Position numbers and translations under genes: made by a program. The notes under the pieces were generated by a model. The model saw only the letters and a list, made by a program, of their open reading frames with translations, made no database searches and had not been told where the DNA came from. Shown here piece by piece: positions 8,318-16,530 of a DNA stretch of 64,000 bases (positions are counted from its first letter, which is position 1; every line of letters starts with the position of its first letter). Origin of the DNA: Kitasatospora sp. NBC_01287. GTDB taxonomy: Bacteria > Actinomycetota > Actinomycetes > Streptomycetales > Streptomycetaceae. The stretch lies in the NCBI RefSeq assembly GCF_026340565.1, contig NZ_JAPEPB010000001.1:5370501-5434500 (forward strand), given 5' to 3'.

Positions 8318-8719
8318 ATGAAGGTGCTCAGCTTCGTCCTCAACGTGCTCTGGCTGGTCTTCTGCGGTATCTGGATGGCCATCGGCTATGCGATCGCCGG
8401 AATTATCTGCTGCATTCTGATTATTACAATTCCATTCGGAATTGCCTCGTTCCGCATTGCCGGCTACGTGTTGTGGCCGTTCGGCCGCACGACGGTGGAG
8501 CGTCCCGAGGCCGGGGCCGCGTCCTGTGTGGGCAACGTGATCTGGCTGGTCTTCGCGGGGTGGTGGCTGGCGCTGGCGCATCTGGCCACGAGCATCCCGC
8601 TCTTCGTGTCGATCATCGGGATCCCCTTCGGCTGGGCGAACCTGAAGATGATCCCGATCTCGCTGATGCCGCTGGGCCGCGAGGTGGTCCCCACGGACCA
8701 GCGGTTCGCCGGCTGGTGA
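8318..8719 (+). CDS. YccF-domain small membrane protein
   Basis: Inner-membrane protein of 133 residues with the duplicated YccF unit. Each half has a hydrophobic segment beginning xNVLWLVFCG or xNVIWLVFAG and ending IPFGxA or IPFGWANLK. Its function is unknown, as for the family. Codons around 8395-8460 are unusually A+T-rich for this genome (runs of ATT, ACA, CCA and GGA) while the second repeat is normal G+C. A bias of this kind within one half of a duplicated protein is notable. Divergent from the SpoIIE gene across about 200 bp. The 150 bp after the stop lead to the convergent citrate synthase gene. Confidence 0.85.
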   Translation: MKVLSFVLNVLWLVFCGIWMAIGYAIAGIICCILIITIPFGIASFRIAGYVLWPFGRTTVERPEAGAASCVGNVIWLVFAGWWLALAHLATSIPLFVSIIGIPFGWANLKMIPISLMPLGREVVPTDQRFAGW

Positions 8720-8852
8720 TCCCGGCAGGCGACCGACCGGTGCCGCCACCGTCGACGTGCCACTCGTTGTGTCGGACAAGTGTGGCCGGGATGGCGAGCT
8801 GCCGGGTTCCTCGGGCGGAAAGCGGTGATTTCGTGTCAGCGGTGGGGCATTT

Positions 8853-8926
8853 GGTGTAGCGGGCGGCCGGGTCAGGGGCTGGGGACCGGCTGGGGGGCGG
8901 GGGTTCCGGTGTAGCGGGCGGCCGGG
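8853..8926. repeat. 19-bp direct repeat at the 3' end of the citrate synthase gene
   Basis: GGTGTAGCGGGCGGCCGGG occurs at 8853-8871 and again at 8908-8926. The right copy codes for the PAARYT segment of the citrate synthase; the left copy begins just beyond the stop codon. This looks like a small duplication of the gene end. Confidence 0.7.
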
Positions 8927-10143
8927 CGGATGATCTTGGTGTCGGCGGCCTGCTCCAGGATGTTGGCGCTCCAGCCGATCGCGCGGGCGGCGGCGAACGT
9001 GGGGGTGAACATCTCGCTCGGCAGGCCGCAGAGGTGCATCACCACGCCCGCGTAGAACTCGACGTTGGTGTGCAGTTCGCGACCCGGCTTGAGCTCGGCG
9101 AGGATCGCGAGGACCTGGCGCTCGACCTCGACGGCGAAATCCACCAGCTCGCCGCCGAAGCCCTCGGCGACGCCGCGCAGCATGCGCGAGCGCGGGTCGT
9201 CGGTGCGGTAGACGGGGTGGCCGAAGCCCATGATCCGGTCGCCGGCCAGCACGCGGGCGCGGATCCAGGGGTCGATCCGGTCGGGGGTGCCGATCTCGTC
9301 CAGGGTGTCCAGGGCCCGGCTGGGGGCGCCGCCGTGCAGCGGGCCGGAGAGCGCGCCGAGGCCGCCGACCAGGCAGGCGACCAGGTCGGCGCCGGTGGAG
9401 GCGATCACCCGGGCCGTGAAGGTGGAGGCGTTGAAGCCGTGGTCGACGGTGGAGATCAGGTAGCGCTCGATCGCCCTGGCCTCGGCCGCCCCCGGTTCGC
9501 GGCCGGTCAGCATGTAGAGGTAGTTGGCGGCGTACGGCAGGTCCTCGCGCGGCTCGACCGGCTGCTCGCCCTGCTGCAGGCGGTGCAGCGCGGTGAGGAT
9601 GGTGGGCACCAGCGCGGTGGCGAAGAGCGCGTCCTCGATCCGCTGCTCCGGCGCGGTGTCGTAGAGCGGGCGGATGCCCCGATCGGCGGCCGCGACGGCG
9701 AGCGCCGGGCCCAGGGCGGCCAGCGGTCCGGCGTCCTTGGTGGCGGCGGCCAGCGCGGGCAGCAGCGGGCGCAGCGCCTCGGGCAGTCGGCGCAGCGGCG
9801 CGGTGCGGGCGTGGAAGGCGGCCCGGGCCTCGGCGTCCGGCAGTTCGCCGAGCAGCATCAGGTGCCAGACGTCCTCCAGGCCGCGCTGCTCGGCCAGTTC
9901 GATCGCCGAGTACTGGCGGTAGTGGTAGAAGCCCTCCAGTCCGCGCACGTCGCTGAGCGCGGTCTCGGTGACGACGACGCCCTTGAGGCCGCGCGGCACC
10001 TCGATGCCCACCTCGCCGGTCGGTGCGGACGGCGCAGTCGGCGCGGCCGGTGCGGACGGCGTGCTCGGCGCGGACGCTGCCGTCGGCGCCGACGTCGCGT
10101 TCGGGGTGGTGGACGCTGCGCTCGGGGTTATGGCGGTGGCCAT
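8872..10143 (-). CDS. Citrate synthase family protein (citrate synthase 2 type)
   Basis: Condenses acetyl-CoA (or an acyl-CoA) with oxaloacetate; 423 residues. Substrate- and CoA-binding stretches are visible: HGFNASTFTARVIASTGAD, SGPLHGGAPSRALD with the catalytic His, MGFGHPVYRTDDPRSR with the second His, and HTNVEFYAGVVMHLCG, where Glu sits at the catalytic Asp position. The same Glu occurs in other actinobacterial citrate synthase 2 proteins I recall. The first 43 residues are a low-complexity Ala/Ser/Pro/Thr tail absent from core citrate synthases. The ATG at 10143 has GAGGAGG upstream. Divergent from a second citrate synthase homologue that carries a DNA-binding domain. Whether it acts as citrate or 2-methylcitrate synthase is open. 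Confidence 0.88.
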   Translation of the reverse strand: MATAITPSAASTTPNATSAPTAASAPSTPSAPAAPTAPSAPTGEVGIEVPRGLKGVVVTETALSDVRGLEGFYHYRQYSAIELAEQRGLEDVWHLMLLGELPDAEARAAFHARTAPLRRLPEALRPLLPALAAATKDAGPLAALGPALAVAAADRGIRPLYDTAPEQRIEDALFATALVPTILTALHRLQQGEQPVEPREDLPYAANYLYMLTGREPGAAEARAIERYLISTVDHGFNASTFTARVIASTGADLVACLVGGLGALSGPLHGGAPSRALDTLDEIGTPDRIDPWIRARVLAGDRIMGFGHPVYRTDDPRSRMLRGVAEGFGGELVDFAVEVERQVLAILAELKPGRELHTNVEFYAGVVMHLCGLPSEMFTPTFAAARAIGWSANILEQAADTKIIRPAARYTGTPAPQPVPSP

Positions 10144-10195
10144 GACTGCCTCCTCGGATTCCTCGGAACGGGCTGACAGTCAGTACTCTCCGAGC

Positions 10196-10229
10196 ATTGA
10201 TCCATGTTGTCAATGTTGATTGAATCAAT
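10196..10229. promoter_or_regulatory. Clustered inverted half-sites between the divergent citrate synthase genes
   Basis: An A+T-rich island holds alternating half-sites: ATTGA (10196), TCAAT (10210), ATTGA (10219) and TCAAT (10225). The last pair lies inside a tighter palindrome, TTGATT-G-AATCAA at 10216-10228. It sits in the 123-bp divergent promoter region. The natural candidate to bind it is the DNA-binding citrate synthase homologue encoded to the right; this is inference. Confidence 0.55.
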
Positions 10230-10266
10230 ATGAGATACTGCGGGCAACACAACGGGAGGCCGTGGG

Positions 10267-11595
10267 ATGAGCGCTGGCAGGTTGACGACGCAGCAGGTGG
10301 CCGAGCTGCTCGGGGTCAAGGTGGAGACCGTCTACGCGTACGCCAGCCGCGGGCTGCTGAGCAGTGAGCGGGTGCCCGGCGGCAAGGGCAGCACCTTCGA
10401 CGCCGAGGAGGTGGCGGCACTCGCCGGCGGTCCGCGACGGCGCCCGCCGAGGGGAGCGGCGGGGGCGGGCGCGGCGGGAGTGGCAGGGGGAGGTGCGGGG
10501 AGAGCGCCGGGCAGTGGCTACGGGGATCTGCCACCGATCGAGCCGGTCACCGTGCGCACCGCGCTCACCCTGATCGACGGGGGCCGGCTCTACTACCGCG
10601 GTGTGGACGCCGTCGAGTTCGCCGAGCGGCACGGCTTCGAGGCGGCGGTCGGCCTGCTCTGGGGCATCGACGCCGATCAGGGCCTCGCGCTGCACGCCTC
10701 CGCCGACCTGGTGGCCGCGCTGCGCCGCACGGGGGAGACGCTGCCCGCCGCGATCAGGCTGCCCGACCGGCTGCGGGTCTCGGCGGCGGTCGCGGCCTCG
10801 CTGGATCCGCTCCGCTTCGACCTGCGCGAGGAGAACGTCCGGGCCGTCGGTGCGGCGCTGATCGCCGCGCAGGTGGAGGCCCTGCCGACGGTGTCGGCCG
10901 GGCCGTCGGCCGGGGAGTCGCCGGTCGGGGTGCCGCCGGCCGGGGAGTCGCTGGCCGCCCGCCTCTGGTCCCGCCTGGCGCCCGGCGCGCCGCCGCCCGG
11001 CGCGGTGGCCTGCCTGGACCGCGCGCTGGTGCTGCTCGCCGACCACGAGCTGGCGGTGTCCACCGTCGCAGCCCGGGTCGCGGCCTCCGCGCGGGCCGAC
11101 CCGTACGCGGTGCTCTCGGCCGGGCTCGGCGCGTCCGACGGTCCGCTGCACGGCGCCGCCAGCGCGTCGGCCCACCGGATGCTCGCCGAGGTGCTGGCCG
11201 CAGGGGACGCGGTGCCGGTGGTCTCCGAGTACCTCCGTACCGGCCGCTCGATCCCGGGCCTGGGCCACCGCCTCTACCCGCGGGGCGACCCGCGCGCGGT
11301 CGCGCTGCTCGACGCGCAGCGCTCGCTGCCGGCCGCCGGGCCGGTGCTCGCGGCGGTCGACGCGGTGGTGCGGGCGGCCGGCGGCCACCGGGCCACCGCG
11401 GCCGAGGCGGCCAACGTGGACCTGGCCCTGGCCGCCTTCGCCCACGTGGGTGGCATGGCGGCCGAGGCGGGTGAGGTGATCTTCTCGGTCGCCCGGACGG
11501 CGGGCTGGCTCGCGCACGCCATGGAGGAGTACCGCGAGGCACCGCTGCGGCTGCGGACCCGGGCCGACTACACGGGGCCGCGCCCGGAGCGCTGA
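10267..11595 (+). CDS. Citrate synthase-like protein with N-terminal helix-turn-helix domain
   Basis: A 442-residue fusion. Residues 5-55 form a MerR/excisionase-type DNA-binding domain (LTTQQVAELLGVKVETVYAYASRGLLSSERVPG), then a Gly/Ala/Arg-rich linker to about residue 80, then a citrate synthase-like domain. That domain has GLLWG, SDGPLHGAASASAHR, PGLGHRLYPRGDPRA and ANVDLALAAFAHVGG, the last with Asp at the catalytic position. The catalytic His in GPLHGA and the one in GLGHRLY are kept, so activity or at least metabolite binding is plausible. The fusion suggests a regulator that senses oxaloacetate, an acyl-CoA or citrate and controls the divergent citrate synthase gene. The ATG at 10267 has GGGAGG upstream. 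This HTH-citrate synthase type occurs in other actinobacteria. Confidence 0.85.
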   Translation: MSAGRLTTQQVAELLGVKVETVYAYASRGLLSSERVPGGKGSTFDAEEVAALAGGPRRRPPRGAAGAGAAGVAGGGAGRAPGSGYGDLPPIEPVTVRTALTLIDGGRLYYRGVDAVEFAERHGFEAAVGLLWGIDADQGLALHASADLVAALRRTGETLPAAIRLPDRLRVSAAVAASLDPLRFDLREENVRAVGAALIAAQVEALPTVSAGPSAGESPVGVPPAGESLAARLWSRLAPGAPPPGAVACLDRALVLLADHELAVSTVAARVAASARADPYAVLSAGLGASDGPLHGAASASAHRMLAEVLAAGDAVPVVSEYLRTGRSIPGLGHRLYPRGDPRAVALLDAQRSLPAAGPVLAAVDAVVRAAGGHRATAAEAANVDLALAAFAHVGGMAAEAGEVIFSVARTAGWLAHAMEEYREAPLRLRTRADYTGPRPER

Positions 11596-11649
11596 CGGCG
11601 GTGACGGCGCTGACGGCGCTGACGGCGCTTGCGCCGCTGGCGGAGCCTG

Positions 11650-12660
11650 TCAGGACTCCTCGCTCACCTGGACCAGCATCTTGCCGATGTTCGCGCCGTC
11701 CAGCAGGCCCAGGAACGCGTCCACCACGTTCTCGAAGCCGGCCACCACCGTCTCGTCCGCCCGCACCCGGCCGGAGCGCAGGTGCGGCACCAGGAAGTCG
11801 GTCAGTTCCTGCTGCGCGTCCAGGTGCTGACGGACCAGGAACCCTTCCAGCCGCAGCGCCTTGTGCACCACGTTGTAGAGGTTGCGCGGTGCGGCGGGCG
11901 GCTCGGCGGTGCTGTACTGCGCGATCGCGCCGCACCAGGCGATCCGCCCGTGGTCGCGCAGCACGTCGAGCGCGCCTTCGAGGTGGTCGCCGCCGACGTT
12001 GTCCAGGAAGGTGTCGATGCCCTCCGGCGCCGCCGCCCGCAGCAGGTCGCCCACCGGCCCGTCGTGGTAGTCGAAGGCGGCGTCGAACCCGGCCCGCTCC
12101 GTCAGGTGCGCCACCTTGGCCTTCGAACCGGCGCTGCCGATGATCCGCCCGGCGCCGAGCAGCCGGGCGAACTGCCCCGCCGCCGTGCCGACCCCGCCGG
12201 CGGCCGCCGAGATGAAGAGCGACTCGCCGGGCTGCAGCCGCAGCACCCGGGTCAGGCCGACGTAGGCGCTCAGGCCGGTGCCGCCGAGCAGGCTCAGATG
12301 GGTGCTCAGCGGCACGCCGTCGATGGCCGGCAGCGGTCATACGTCGGCCGGGGTGAGCACCGCGTGGGTGCGCCAGGCGCGCCGGTGGAGGACCAGGTCG
12401 CCGACCGCGAGCCCGGGCGCCCTGGACTCGATCACCCGGCCGATCGAGCGGCCCTCCAACGGGGTGTGCAGCTTCCAGCTCCCGTCGACGCCCATCGCCT
12501 CGCGCATGTACGGGTCGACCGAGAGGTAGACGTTCTCGACCAGCACCGTGCCGGGGGTGAGCGGCGGCAGCTCGTCGTCGACGAAGGCGAACTGCTCGGC
12601 GGTGGCGCGTCCGGTGGGACGGGCGACCAGGTGGACGGCCTTGGGGTGCAGCGACGACAT
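11650..12660 (-). pseudogene. NADP-dependent oxidoreductase (MDR family), interrupted by one in-frame TGA
   Basis: Two open segments in the same frame join into a normal 337-codon zinc-free medium-chain reductase (quinone/prostaglandin reductase or CurA type). Codons 1-107 give the N-terminal GroES-like half (VENVYLSVDPYMREAM). Codons 109 onward give the end of the linker and the Rossmann half (LFISAAAGGVGTAAGQFARLLGAGRIIGSAGS, DTFLDNVGGDHLEGAL, GAIAQYS). The only break is TGA at 12339-12337, where an Arg (CGA) or similar codon would be expected between ADV and PLPAIDG. The start ATG at 12660 has AGGAG 6 bp upstream. The rest of the frame is intact, so the nonsense change is recent, or a sequencing error, or suppressed. 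Confidence 0.8.
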
Positions 12661-12686
12661 CACGGGCTCCTGACTCCTGCGCGGGG

Positions 12687-12736
12687 CGATCGGGCGGTGC
12701 CGATCTCGGGCGGTGCCGATCTCGGGCGGTGTCGAT
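12687..12736. repeat. Short tandem repeat upstream of the broken oxidoreductase gene
   Basis: Three near-identical copies of a 14-16 bp unit (CGATCTCGGGCGGTGC) lie in the promoter region of the oxidoreductase pseudogene. The function is unknown; they could be regulator half-sites or replication slippage. Confidence 0.6.
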
Positions 12737-12854
12737 CACGCTAGGAGCGGGGGCGGCCCGGAAGCAGGGGGTGGTGTCGATGGAATCGCGGGCATCCATG
12801 AAAGCGCCTCATGGACGGGGCCTCATGGAGGGGTCCTACGTGTGCGCCGGGCGG

Positions 12855-13430
12855 TCACTCCAGGGCCTCGCGCAGGGCGCGGAACTCCGCCGCCAGGGCG
12901 TCCAGCGAGTAGTGCGCGTTGAGTCCGCTCGGGTTGGGCAGCACCCAGACCTCGGTGTCACCCAGGCCCTCGGGCTGCCGGCCGACCACCGTGCGCGGGC
13001 GCCCGAACGCCGTGCGGTAGGCGCCGATCCCGAGCACCGCCAGCGCGCGCGGTCGCAGCTCGGCGACCCGTGCGACCAGTGCCGCGCCGCCCTCCTTCAG
13101 CTCCGCCCGGCTCAGCTCCTCGGCCTTGGCGCTGGCCCTGGCGACGACGTTGGTGATGCCCAGGCCGAGGGCGAGCAGTTCGCCCTGCTCGTCCGGGCGC
13201 AGCAGTCGGGGCGTGAAGCCGGAGCGGTGCAGGGCCGGCCAGAACCGGTTGCCCGGACGGGCGAAGTGGCGGCCGGTGGCGCCGGACCAGAGCCCGGGGT
13301 TGATCCCGCAGAAGAGCACCCGGAGGCCGGGAGCGGACACGTCGGGGATGGTCACGTCCTGGGCGGCGGCCAGCTGCGCGGGGGTGGGGCGGAACGGAGC
13401 CGGGGCCGGGTCGGTGGCGGGAGTCTGCAC
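12855..13430 (-). CDS. mug: G/U mismatch-specific DNA glycosylase (Mug family)
   Basis: Base-excision repair enzyme removing uracil (or thymine) from G:U/G:T mismatches; about 191 residues. The family active site is VLFCGINPGLWSGATGRHFARPGNRFWPALHRSG (first motif near residue 40). Its Asn replaces the catalytic Asp of classical UDGs, and the second motif is VLPNPSGLNAHY. The frame is open upstream to ATG 13517, but that would read through a hairpin. The GTG at 13430 gives the usual length and was chosen, though no clear ribosome site precedes it, so it may be leaderless. A single gene between the oxidoreductase pseudogene and the PAP2 gene. Confidence 0.87.
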   Translation of the reverse strand: MQTPATDPAPAPFRPTPAQLAAAQDVTIPDVSAPGLRVLFCGINPGLWSGATGRHFARPGNRFWPALHRSGFTPRLLRPDEQGELLALGLGITNVVARASAKAEELSRAELKEGGAALVARVAELRPRALAVLGIGAYRTAFGRPRTVVGRQPEGLGDTEVWVLPNPSGLNAHYSLDALAAEFRALREALE

Positions 13431-13473
13431 GAGGGCCAGTCTGCCGTGCGAACCGGTGCCCCGAGGACCGAAC

Positions 13474-13515
13474 GAACTGGTGCCCCGAAGGTCGCTACCT
13501 TCGAGGCACCAGTTC
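13474..13515. terminator. Strong hairpin between PAP2 gene and mug
   Basis: Inverted repeat of 19-bp arms (13474-13492 and 13497-13515) with one mismatch and loop CGCT. A degenerate direct copy of the left arm lies at 13450-13468. It sits directly downstream of the PAP2 gene on the minus strand, which makes termination the simplest role. Confidence 0.6.
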
Positions 13516-13538
13516 AATGAGTCGGACGAATGGTGGGG

Positions 13539-14921
13539 CTAGGCCGTCATCGCGGTGGCGCCGGCCGGTTCGGGCGTGGCGCCGAGCGCCTGCTGCCGCT
13601 CCCGGTCCCGCTCGGCCCGGGCGGCCGCCCGCTTGGCCGCCCGCCGGTCCAGCACCCGGCCGAGCCCGTAGTACACGGCGGCGGCGTACAGCCACCCCAT
13701 CAGCACGTCGATCACGAAGTGCTCGGCGCCGTAGACCAGGGTGAAGGCCATCGCCAGCGGATACGCGGCCAGCAGCACCCGCAGCTTGCGCCCGGCGGTC
13801 GGCCAGAAGAAGAGCGCCAGCAGCATCGGGTAGGCGGCGTGCAGCGAGGGCATCGCGGCCACGTCGTTGTCGAACTGGCTGCCGTTCTCGAAGATCGACC
13901 CGGCTCGCGGCATCCCGCTCTGGGTCAGCACGTCCGAGACCACCCGGGTCAGGTCCGGCAGGTGCCCGTTCTGCGCGGTCAGCCACGGCGGGTCGGCCGG
14001 GTAGAGGATGTACGTCGCGAAGCCCGCGAAGGTGAGCGCCAGGTAGAAGGCCAGCAGCCGGGTGAAGCGGTCGTGCCGGCGCTTCCAGAGCGCGGCCAGC
14101 ACGATGAAGATCGCGAAGAAGTGCGACATGTAGACCGTGGTGCACAGGTAGTCGTACCAGTGCGGGTGCCCCGGGGTGTACAGCCAGTGCTGCAGCCGCA
14201 CGGTCCAGACCTGGCCGAAGCCGAGCACCTTGTCGATCTCCAGCTGCGGTCGCCAGCGCACCGGCCAGGGCGTGTGGGCCCCGTAGCCGCGCAGCAGTGA
14301 GTAGACGTACACCGCGAACATCACCGGAAGCCAGTCGCGCAGCACCCGCAGCCAGCCGAACCGGTGCCCGCTCTGCACGGTGGCGGCGATCAGCGCGCCG
14401 ATCAGCCAGCAGAAGACGACGTCGTTCTGGTAGGGCAGCCCGTTGTCCGCGATGTACCGCCAGAGCGCGAAGAAGTACAGCGGCCAGGCCAGCAGCCGCA
14501 GGTACCGCGCCCGGTGCCGGATCCCCGCGAGGGCGTCCCAGGCCCCGGCCAGCCGGCCCCGCAGGCCGTCCGACGACTCCTGCCGCCTGCCGCTGACGCC
14601 GGTGGACCCGTTCGGCGCGGCCGTGGTCGGGGGGGTCGAGGTCGAGGGAGCGGTGGCGGCGGCGGTGGGGGCGGTGGGCGTGGTGCCGGCCGTCGGGGGC
14701 GCCGTCCGCCGCGCCGCGCCGCTCGCGGAGCTGCCGTTGGCGGAGCCGCCGTCGGGGGAGCGGTGGCCGTCGAGGGCGCCGCCGTCCGGGTCCGGCGTCT
14801 CGTCCGGACCAGCGCCCCCGCTCTCGCTATCGCTGGGATCCGGGGCGGTCGACGGGAGACGGGCCGGCGCCGAGCGACTCGTGTCGGCGGCGGGACGGAC
14901 GAGGTGGAGCGGGCTGGTCAC
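13539..14921 (-). CDS. PAP2-superfamily phosphatase (inositol phosphorylceramide synthase-like), membrane protein
   Basis: A 460-residue membrane protein. The first 125 residues are a disordered Ser/Pro/Thr/Ala-rich cytoplasmic region. Then come about six hydrophobic segments carrying the PAP2 signature: MPSLHAAYPML with the catalytic-region His, and YGAEHFVIDVLMGW with the second His and Asp. This spacing matches the PAP2_3/Aur1-like group acting on lipid phosphates or transferring phospho-head groups. The C-terminal 50 residues are charged (RRAAKRAAARAERDRERQQ). I chose GTG 14921, with AAGGGGA 8 bp upstream, over ATG 14978, which lacks a ribosome site. The substrate is unknown; a role in cell-envelope lipid metabolism is likely. 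Confidence 0.8.
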   Translation of the reverse strand: MTSPLHLVRPAADTSRSAPARLPSTAPDPSDSESGGAGPDETPDPDGGALDGHRSPDGGSANGSSASGAARRTAPPTAGTTPTAPTAAATAPSTSTPPTTAAPNGSTGVSGRRQESSDGLRGRLAGAWDALAGIRHRARYLRLLAWPLYFFALWRYIADNGLPYQNDVVFCWLIGALIAATVQSGHRFGWLRVLRDWLPVMFAVYVYSLLRGYGAHTPWPVRWRPQLEIDKVLGFGQVWTVRLQHWLYTPGHPHWYDYLCTTVYMSHFFAIFIVLAALWKRRHDRFTRLLAFYLALTFAGFATYILYPADPPWLTAQNGHLPDLTRVVSDVLTQSGMPRAGSIFENGSQFDNDVAAMPSLHAAYPMLLALFFWPTAGRKLRVLLAAYPLAMAFTLVYGAEHFVIDVLMGWLYAAAVYYGLGRVLDRRAAKRAAARAERDRERQQALGATPEPAGATAMTA

Positions 14922-15180
14922 CGGTGGCGTCCCCTTCGAGAGATCTGGTGGGGCAAGCCGGGACACCGTAATGCTCAACTTTTAAGAATTACTGAGCCCG
15001 GGCGCCGGCCAGTGACCCGCGCGCCCCCGATCCTGCCCCGGCTCACAGCACCGCGCATACCCCTCGCGCACTGCCTCGCCTGGACTGGACCGGTTCCCGC
15101 CCCTTTGCGCCGGTGCCCCAATGTCCAGCGGACATGCATCAAATTCTCAGGAAACATCCCCAACTCCCGACCGGAACGCC
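14922..15180. other. Intergenic region upstream of the PAP2 gene
   Basis: No gene is supported. It holds an A+T-rich patch with the inverted repeat GTAAT-N15-ATTAC (14968-14992), a likely part of the PAP2 promoter read on the minus strand. Otherwise it is unremarkable G+C-rich spacer. Confidence 0.4.
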
Positions 15181-15210
15181 GAAGGGGCACCGCTCGCGCG
15201 GTGCCCCTTC
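15181..15210. terminator. Perfect hairpin, second terminator downstream of yajQ
   Basis: GAAGGGGCACCG (15181-15192), a 6-base loop and CGGTGCCCCTTC (15199-15210). It is the distal of two hairpins behind the minus-strand yajQ gene. Confidence 0.6.
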
Positions 15211-15251
15211 GAGTCACTCGGATCGCTGACAGCGATCGGCCATCCGGACGG

Positions 15252-15286
15252 CCACCTGGCGGGTCGCCCGGTGGCCCGCCAGGTGG
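15252..15286. terminator. Hairpin directly downstream of yajQ
   Basis: Perfect 12-bp arms CCACCTGGCGGG (15252-15263) and CCCGCCAGGTGG (15275-15286) with an 11-base loop, 41 bp past the yajQ stop on the minus strand. Confidence 0.65.
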
Positions 15287-15326
15287 GTCACCTTGAGGCC
15301 GTCATCGGCACGGTCGTCAGCGGTCG

Positions 15327-15815
15327 TCAGCGGTAGTTCACGTACTGGATCGCGAAGTCCAGGTCCTTGCCCTTGAGCAGGGCCTGGATCTCCTGCAGAT
15401 CGTCCCGGCTCTTGGAGGAGACCCGCAGCTCCTCGCCCTGGATCTGCGCCTTGACGCCCTTCGGACCCTCGTCCCGGATGATCTTGGAGATCTTCTTGGC
15501 ATCGTCCTGGCTGATGCCCTCCTTGATCGTCGCGAAGATCTTGTACTCCTTGCCGGACAGCTGCGGCTCGCCCGCGTCCAGCGCCTTCAGCGAGATCTTG
15601 CGCGCGATCAGCTTGCTCTGCAGCACGTCGAGGATGGCCTTGACCCGGTCCTCGCCGTCAGCCTTCAGCTCGATCCGCTCACCGGACCACCCGATGGTCG
15701 CCCCGACGTTCTTGAAGTCGTAGCGGGTGGCGATCTCACGGGAGGTCTGGTTGATCGCGTTGTCGACCTCCTGCTTCTCGACCTTCGAGACGATGTCGAA
15801 ACTGGAGTCGGCCAT
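15327..15815 (-). CDS. yajQ: YajQ family nucleotide-binding protein
   Basis: Cytoplasmic 162-residue protein with two RNA-binding-like alpha/beta subdomains. It begins MADSSFDIVSKVEKQEVDNAINQ and contains the family signatures RYDFKNV, QSKLIARKISLKAL and FAIQYVNYR at the C-terminus. In proteobacteria YajQ proteins bind cyclic di-GMP and affect transcription; whether that holds here is not known. The ATG at 15815 has AAGGAGACC upstream, and the extra 18 residues of the longer open frame do not belong to the family. Single gene, followed by two hairpins. In S. coelicolor yajQ also lies next to tRNA-Tyr. Confidence 0.93.
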   Translation of the reverse strand: MADSSFDIVSKVEKQEVDNAINQTSREIATRYDFKNVGATIGWSGERIELKADGEDRVKAILDVLQSKLIARKISLKALDAGEPQLSGKEYKIFATIKEGISQDDAKKISKIIRDEGPKGVKAQIQGEELRVSSKSRDDLQEIQALLKGKDLDFAIQYVNYR

Positions 15816-16008
15816 CTGTGGTGGTCTCCTTGCGATGTCGGCAGCACAAGCCCCACCGGTGCGGGGCACTCACGCCCCCAGCCTATCCAGCGACACCACG
15901 CCCCACCCCCTTGATCATCGCGTGACCAATCAAGTGGCGAAGCACCCCCTGTCATCAGGTAAGGTTTACCCAGTCGAACGGGGCATCACCCCGCGCGACG
16001 AACATCCT

Positions 16009-16089
16009 GGCTGGTTGCCCGAGCGGCCAAAGGGAGCAGACTGTAAATCTGTCGCGCAAGCTACGCAGGTTCGAACCCTGCACCAGCCA
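16009..16089 (+). tRNA. tRNA-Tyr (anticodon GTA)
   Basis: Type II tRNA with a long variable arm. Acceptor GGCTGGT (16009-16015) pairs with ACCAGCC (16082-16088) and the discriminator is A. The anticodon loop CTGTAAA places GTA at 16043-16045, and the T-loop GTTCGAA is present. CCA is not encoded. A hairpin follows. In S. coelicolor a tRNA-Tyr gene is the chromosomal attachment site of the element SLP1, but no integrase or att duplication was seen here. Confidence 0.95.
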
Positions 16090-16099
16090 CAGGATCGAG

Positions 16100-16141
16100 A
16101 AAGAGCCCCTGATCTGCGGAAACGCAGGTCGGGGGCTCTTT
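16100..16141 (+). terminator. Terminator of the tRNA-Tyr transcript
   Basis: AAAGAGCCCC (16100-16109) pairs with GGGGCTCTTT (16132-16141). An inner stem TCTGCG/CGCAG is closed by a GAAA tetraloop. It begins 10 bp after the tRNA. Confidence 0.8.
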
Positions 16142-16530
16142 CGTTGTGCGGGGACGGCGCGGCATACGAGGCTGCTCGACCACCTACCGAGGGCGGCCCG
16201 GGTGCTGACCAGGTGCCAGGCGTCAGGCGCTCACGCCGGTCGTGCCCACGATGCAGGACGACGCCGAGCCGTGGCGCATCGCTCGTAGCCGGCCCGAGTC
16301 CTGCTGTCGGTCGCCTCCAGCGCACGCAGCGCCGGCCCGAGTGGGTCTTCGAGACCGGACGCTCCCGCAGGTTCGGCGAAGCGCAGCACCAGCGCGCCGG
16401 CCGCCGTGGTGGCTCCGTTCGGCGGCTGTCAGGGGATCGTTCGGATGAGGGGCGGCGGCGTCAGGGAAGTGTCAGCGGGTGGGGACAGGGGAGGGCGGAG
16501 CGGGTTGGGTGGTGGGGGAGGAGGCAGGCC
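16142..16530. other. 389-bp stretch without a recognisable gene
   Basis: Frames here are open by G+C bias only: no plausible start with ribosome site, no recognisable domain. The region ends in a purine-rich stretch with a ribosome site for the universal stress protein gene. It could contain degraded sequence from past integration at tRNA-Tyr, but nothing identifiable remains. Confidence 0.5.

Noticed and set aside
9080..9140. Glu instead of catalytic Asp in the citrate synthase as a sign of inactivation
   Set aside because: The same substitution occurs in the actinobacterial citrate synthase 2 family as I recall it, so it is probably a family feature.
16009..16530. Integrated element at tRNA-Tyr (SLP1 type)
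   Set aside because: No integrase or replication gene and no duplicated 3' end of the tRNA was seen downstream; it looks like an unoccupied site.
15727..16530. Long N-terminal extension of the universal stress protein reading through tRNA-Tyr
   Set aside because: It would translate a tRNA gene and its terminator; the ATG at 16531 has a strong ribosome site and gives the family length.
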